This document shows, piece by piece, positions 6,644 to 8,736 of a DNA stretch of 8,736 nucleotides. The notes below the pieces were generated by a model. It did no database searches, was not told where the DNA came from, and saw only the letters and a list, made by a program, of their open reading frames with translations. The position numbers and the translations under genes were made by a program. This stretch comes from Bacteroidota bacterium (GTDB lineage Bacteria > Bacteroidota > Bacteroidia > Chitinophagales > Chitinophagaceae), in NCBI GenBank assembly GCA_023429985.1, contig JAEZCV010000230.1, positions 1 through 8,736 of the forward strand. Direction: 5' to 3'. How positions within the stretch are numbered: the first letter of the stretch is position 1; each line of letters opens with the position of its first letter.

Positions 6644-7345
6644 TTATTTATTAATAAGCGCCATTGCCGTTTCCAGGTCTATGGCAAGTAATGCTTCGAG
6701 TTCGATTTTGGCCATGGTTACAGCATTTTTCAAACTAAGTTGCTTCACTAATTCAGCATTATACCTTTTAGATGCATTTGTAAAAATCTCTAACTGTACC
6801 TGGTTATTTTTAAATTTTTCTTCAACCTGATTATATAAAACCTGCTCATCCTGCACAACCATTTCCTGCAACGAAACCATTGACCCGGCCATTTTATAGT
6901 TCTGGTAAGCCTGTCGAACAAGTTTTCTTAACTCATTGCTTTCGATCTCTTTTCTAACCCCTGCTTCTTCCCATTGTGAACGAGCCTGTTTAACCTGGCT
7001 TCCTTTTGTAAAAAACAAGCCTAGCGGAATACCAATATTCAGGTTATACCTTGGATAAAAAGCATTTTGTTCACCGGGATTGGTGCCTCCATTCAGGCTG
7101 CGTTCATTTACGTTGAAAGTACCCTGTATATAATTCAACCATGAACCCCTAATAGCTTTAACATTATACCTGCTGGCATCAATTTGTTTATCAACTGCCT
7201 TGATACTGGGATTATTTTGGATAGCAAGTTCGGCAAGTTTAAATCCAACTGAATCTTCATTTGCGGATATTAAAGAATCGAGTCCGGTTTGTGAATAACC
7301 TTTAAAACAGCATAATATAATAACTGATAAAACTAGAAATTTCAT
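6644..7345 (-). CDS. Half-length TolC/OEP-like outer-membrane protein
   Basis: This 233-residue protein resembles one repeat of the outer-membrane efflux (OEP/TolC) family, whose members usually have two repeats and over 400 residues. Residues 1-18 form a signal peptide ending GYS before Gln19; the Cys pair inside it does not fit a lipobox. A helix at about 33-66 begins with the typical family pattern (L-A-x-x-N-N-P-S-I-K-A). Residues about 71-111 look like a beta hairpin (YIQGTFNVNE ... YNLNIGIPLGLFF). A long helical, coiled-coil-rich part follows from 113 to 221. The ATG at 7345 precedes the signal peptide directly, with an AATTAAAA leader and no Shine-Dalgarno site. The stop codon abuts the convergent deacetylase stop, so there is no room for a lost second half. 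It may form channels from more subunits, or serve as a periplasmic partner. The family call is fairly sure, the role is not. Confidence 0.8.
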   Translation of the reverse strand: MKFLVLSVIILCCFKGYSQTGLDSLISANEDSVGFKLAELAIQNNPSIKAVDKQIDASRYNVKAIRGSWLNYIQGTFNVNERSLNGGTNPGEQNAFYPRYNLNIGIPLGLFFTKGSQVKQARSQWEEAGVRKEIESNELRKLVRQAYQNYKMAGSMVSLQEMVVQDEQVLYNQVEEKFKNNQVQLEIFTNASKRYNAELVKQLSLKNAVTMAKIELEALLAIDLETAMALINK

Positions 7346-7497
7346 TTTTAATTAGTTTTCAAGTGCCTGGGTTGAACTGGTACATTAGGTTTTTGTTCAA
7401 ATACTTTAAGAAAAAGATTAATTATATTACTTTAGGCCAGGCAAATGTATTAAATAAATGTAAACTGTTTTAGGTTCAAATCCAAATACCCTGCTTA
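7346..7497. promoter_or_regulatory. Divergent promoter region with nested inverted repeats
   Basis: This 152-bp gap separates the leftward OEP-like gene from the rightward acyltransferase gene. TGCCTGG (7364-7370) is the perfect inverse of CCAGGCA (7437-7443), and between them TTGAAC (7372-7377) is the inverse of GTTCAA (7395-7400). GTTCAAAT at 7395-7402 recurs as a direct copy at 7474-7481. No perfect TAnnTTTG element was found for either gene. The repeats could be operator half-sites shared by the two divergent genes, but they are short. Confidence 0.4.
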
Positions 7498-8688
7498 ATG
7501 AACACAGGAACAATTCCTAAACGATTATATTTTCCGAACCTGAACGGATTGCGTGCAATTGGGGCTTCAATTGTTCTAATTGACCATGTAGAATTCCTGA
7601 AGGTATTTTTTAATTTGCCTTCTTATTCATGGTTCCCATTTTCAGGAAAAATTGGAGTAACCTTGTTTTTTGCCCTGAGCGGCTTCCTCATTACTTCATT
7701 GCTATTTACTGAAAGAAAGGCAACTAATACCATCCAGCTTAAGAAATTTTACCTCAGAAGGGTTTTAAGGATATTGCCCTTATATTATTTCATCGTGATA
7801 TTGGGAATTTTTGTTTTCAGCAAATTTGATGGGTTAACCATTCCTGGGTATACTGACAGAATGCTGAGAGATCTTTCCTGGACAAATGCCCTGATCTTGT
7901 TGTTCCTGATTCCAAACGTTACAAGTTTTTATATCCCATATGCCGATCAAAGATGGAGTATCATTGTAGAAGAACAGTTCTACCTTGTTCAGCCTTTCCT
8001 GTTAAAATTTATTAAGAACCGCCGTTCCCTGATATTGGTTTTTTCCTTTATAGTTTTAAGCCCGGAAATTGTATACCTGGCAGCTTCAATTATAAATCCG
8101 GAATATGCAGCAGGTTCTAAGTTCATAACTGCTTTAACAACACAATTAAAATACCTGGCATGTATTGCAGTTGGTTGTTTTTTCAGCATCTTGTTTTTTA
8201 ACAGAGATCCGCAGATAAAAGAATTCTTATTTAAAAGATCCGTTCAATGGAGTGTGCTCTTTATAATTATTGGTTTGATAGTAACGGGCCATTTTATTTA
8301 TGATACTGCTAACCTGGTTGACCTTCGTTTGTTTTCTGTGTTATTTTCAATCATTGTTTTAAATGCCACGCAAAATGAAAAGAATATTTTCCGGCTTGAG
8401 GTTCCTTATTTAAATTTCCTTGGTAAGATCTCCTATGGAATTTATATGTATCACCCCGTTTGCATTGGAATCGCAATTGTTATTGCAAAAAATATTACCA
8501 ACAATAATGCTTTTCTAAACTTCATAATTTATCCTGCATCAATTGCACTCACTTTTTTAATTGCATGGCTTTCCTATAATTATTTTGAAAAATTCTTTCT
8601 TAACCTCAAACCACATCCACAACTAAATAAAAAAGCCAAAAAAAAAGCTGATGAACTTGCAGAACAGGTTCCAGAACCACAACAATAA
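7498..8688 (+). CDS. Acyltransferase-3 family membrane O-acyltransferase (OafA-like, no SGNH domain)
   Basis: This 396-residue polytopic membrane protein belongs to the acyltransferase-3 family, which uses acyl-CoA from the cytoplasm to O-acylate (commonly acetylate) surface glycans. The family signatures are present: NGLRAIGASIVLIDH with the Arg19-x10-His30 pair in the first membrane helix, FFALSGFLIT at 57-66, RRVLRILP at 87-94, WSIIVEEQFY at 153-162 with Glu158, and SYGIYMYH at 312-319. About ten hydrophobic stretches are visible. The protein ends in a charged, Lys- then Glu/Pro-rich tail (about 370-396) and has no C-terminal SGNH esterase domain, so it is the stand-alone form. It lies divergent from the OEP-like gene and downstream of the glycosyltransferase-deacetylase group, which fits a role in glycan decoration. 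The IcaC proteins of PNAG loci belong to the same superfamily, but nothing here shows the same substrate. The ATG at 7498 lies just before the family's N-terminal motif. Confidence 0.93.
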   Translation: MNTGTIPKRLYFPNLNGLRAIGASIVLIDHVEFLKVFFNLPSYSWFPFSGKIGVTLFFALSGFLITSLLFTERKATNTIQLKKFYLRRVLRILPLYYFIVILGIFVFSKFDGLTIPGYTDRMLRDLSWTNALILLFLIPNVTSFYIPYADQRWSIIVEEQFYLVQPFLLKFIKNRRSLILVFSFIVLSPEIVYLAASIINPEYAAGSKFITALTTQLKYLACIAVGCFFSILFFNRDPQIKEFLFKRSVQWSVLFIIIGLIVTGHFIYDTANLVDLRLFSVLFSIIVLNATQNEKNIFRLEVPYLNFLGKISYGIYMYHPVCIGIAIVIAKNITNNNAFLNFIIYPASIALTFLIAWLSYNYFEKFFLNLKPHPQLNKKAKKKADELAEQVPEPQQ

Positions 8689-8704
8689 AAAATCATAAAC
8701 ATCT

Positions 8705-8732
8705 TTGCCTGATTGGTCAGAAAACCAGGCAA
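8705..8732. terminator. Stem-loop downstream of the acyltransferase gene
   Basis: TTGCCTG (8705-8711) and CAGGCAA (8726-8732) pair perfectly around a 14-nt loop, starting 17 nt after the acyltransferase stop. An alternative inner hairpin is possible (CTGA 8709-8712 with TCAG 8717-8720). No T-tract is seen on the plus strand before the window ends four bases later. On the minus strand a run of T occurs about ten bases beyond the stem, so it may instead end leftward transcripts or act in both directions. Confidence 0.45.
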
Positions 8733-8736
8733 TAAA

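Noticed and set aside
6644..7345. Pseudogene status for the short TolC-like gene
   Set aside because: The frame is open from signal peptide to stop and the neighbouring gene begins at once, so there is no decayed second half nearby.
3099..8688. Naming the cluster icaA, icaB and icaC or pga
   Set aside because: Family membership matches only in part: there are two GT2 enzymes, no IcaD/PgaD partner is visible, the OEP-like gene is extra, and nothing shows the polymer is poly-N-acetylglucosamine.
1..8736. CRISPR arrays, transposases, integrases, tRNA or rRNA genes
   Set aside because: No regularly spaced direct repeats, mobile-element proteins, terminal inverted repeats or RNA-gene signatures were seen on reading either strand.

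Overview
The window looks like Bacteroidota chromosome, most probably from the Chitinophagales/Sphingobacteriales side. The DNA is AT-rich. Start codons have A/T-rich leaders rather than Shine-Dalgarno sites. Two perfect copies of the Bacteroidota -7 promoter motif TAnnTTTG occur in one intergenic region. Secreted proteins have signal peptides ending in FGQ or YSQ, and the largest gene carries PKD-type domains of the kind common in Bacteroidota surface proteins. The assignment rests on these features only, not on a marker gene.

Layout. (1) Positions 1-2594, minus strand: the first 864 codons of a large secreted protein that continues past the left edge. It has a signal peptide, an alpha/beta-hydrolase (esterase/PHB-depolymerase-like) domain, a PKD-like domain, a seven-unit RCC1-type beta-propeller and the start of a second PKD-like domain. 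(2) 2595-3098: a divergent intergenic region of about 500 bp with candidate promoter elements, an AT-rich hairpin and one doubtful 25-codon ORF. (3) 3099-6643, plus strand: two different membrane family-2 glycosyltransferases and a NodB-type polysaccharide deacetylase. The last two overlap by 14 nt, so at least these two are co-transcribed. (4) 6644-7345, minus strand: a half-length TolC/OEP-like protein whose stop codon abuts the deacetylase stop with no base between. (5) 7346-7497: a divergent intergenic region with nested inverted repeats. (6) 7498-8688, plus strand: an acyltransferase-3 (OafA-like) membrane protein, followed by a stem-loop near the right edge.

Working model (inference): genes 3099-8688 form a small cell-surface glycan locus. 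Two inner-membrane glycosyltransferases would build or extend a glycan, the deacetylase would remove N- or O-acetyl groups, the acyltransferase would add O-acyl groups, and the short OEP-like protein may act in the outer membrane or periplasm. The gene content recalls PNAG (ica/pga) systems, but the two unlike glycosyltransferases and the single-repeat OEP protein do not match a system I can name. The hydrolase-propeller protein is transcribed away from this locus and may be unrelated.
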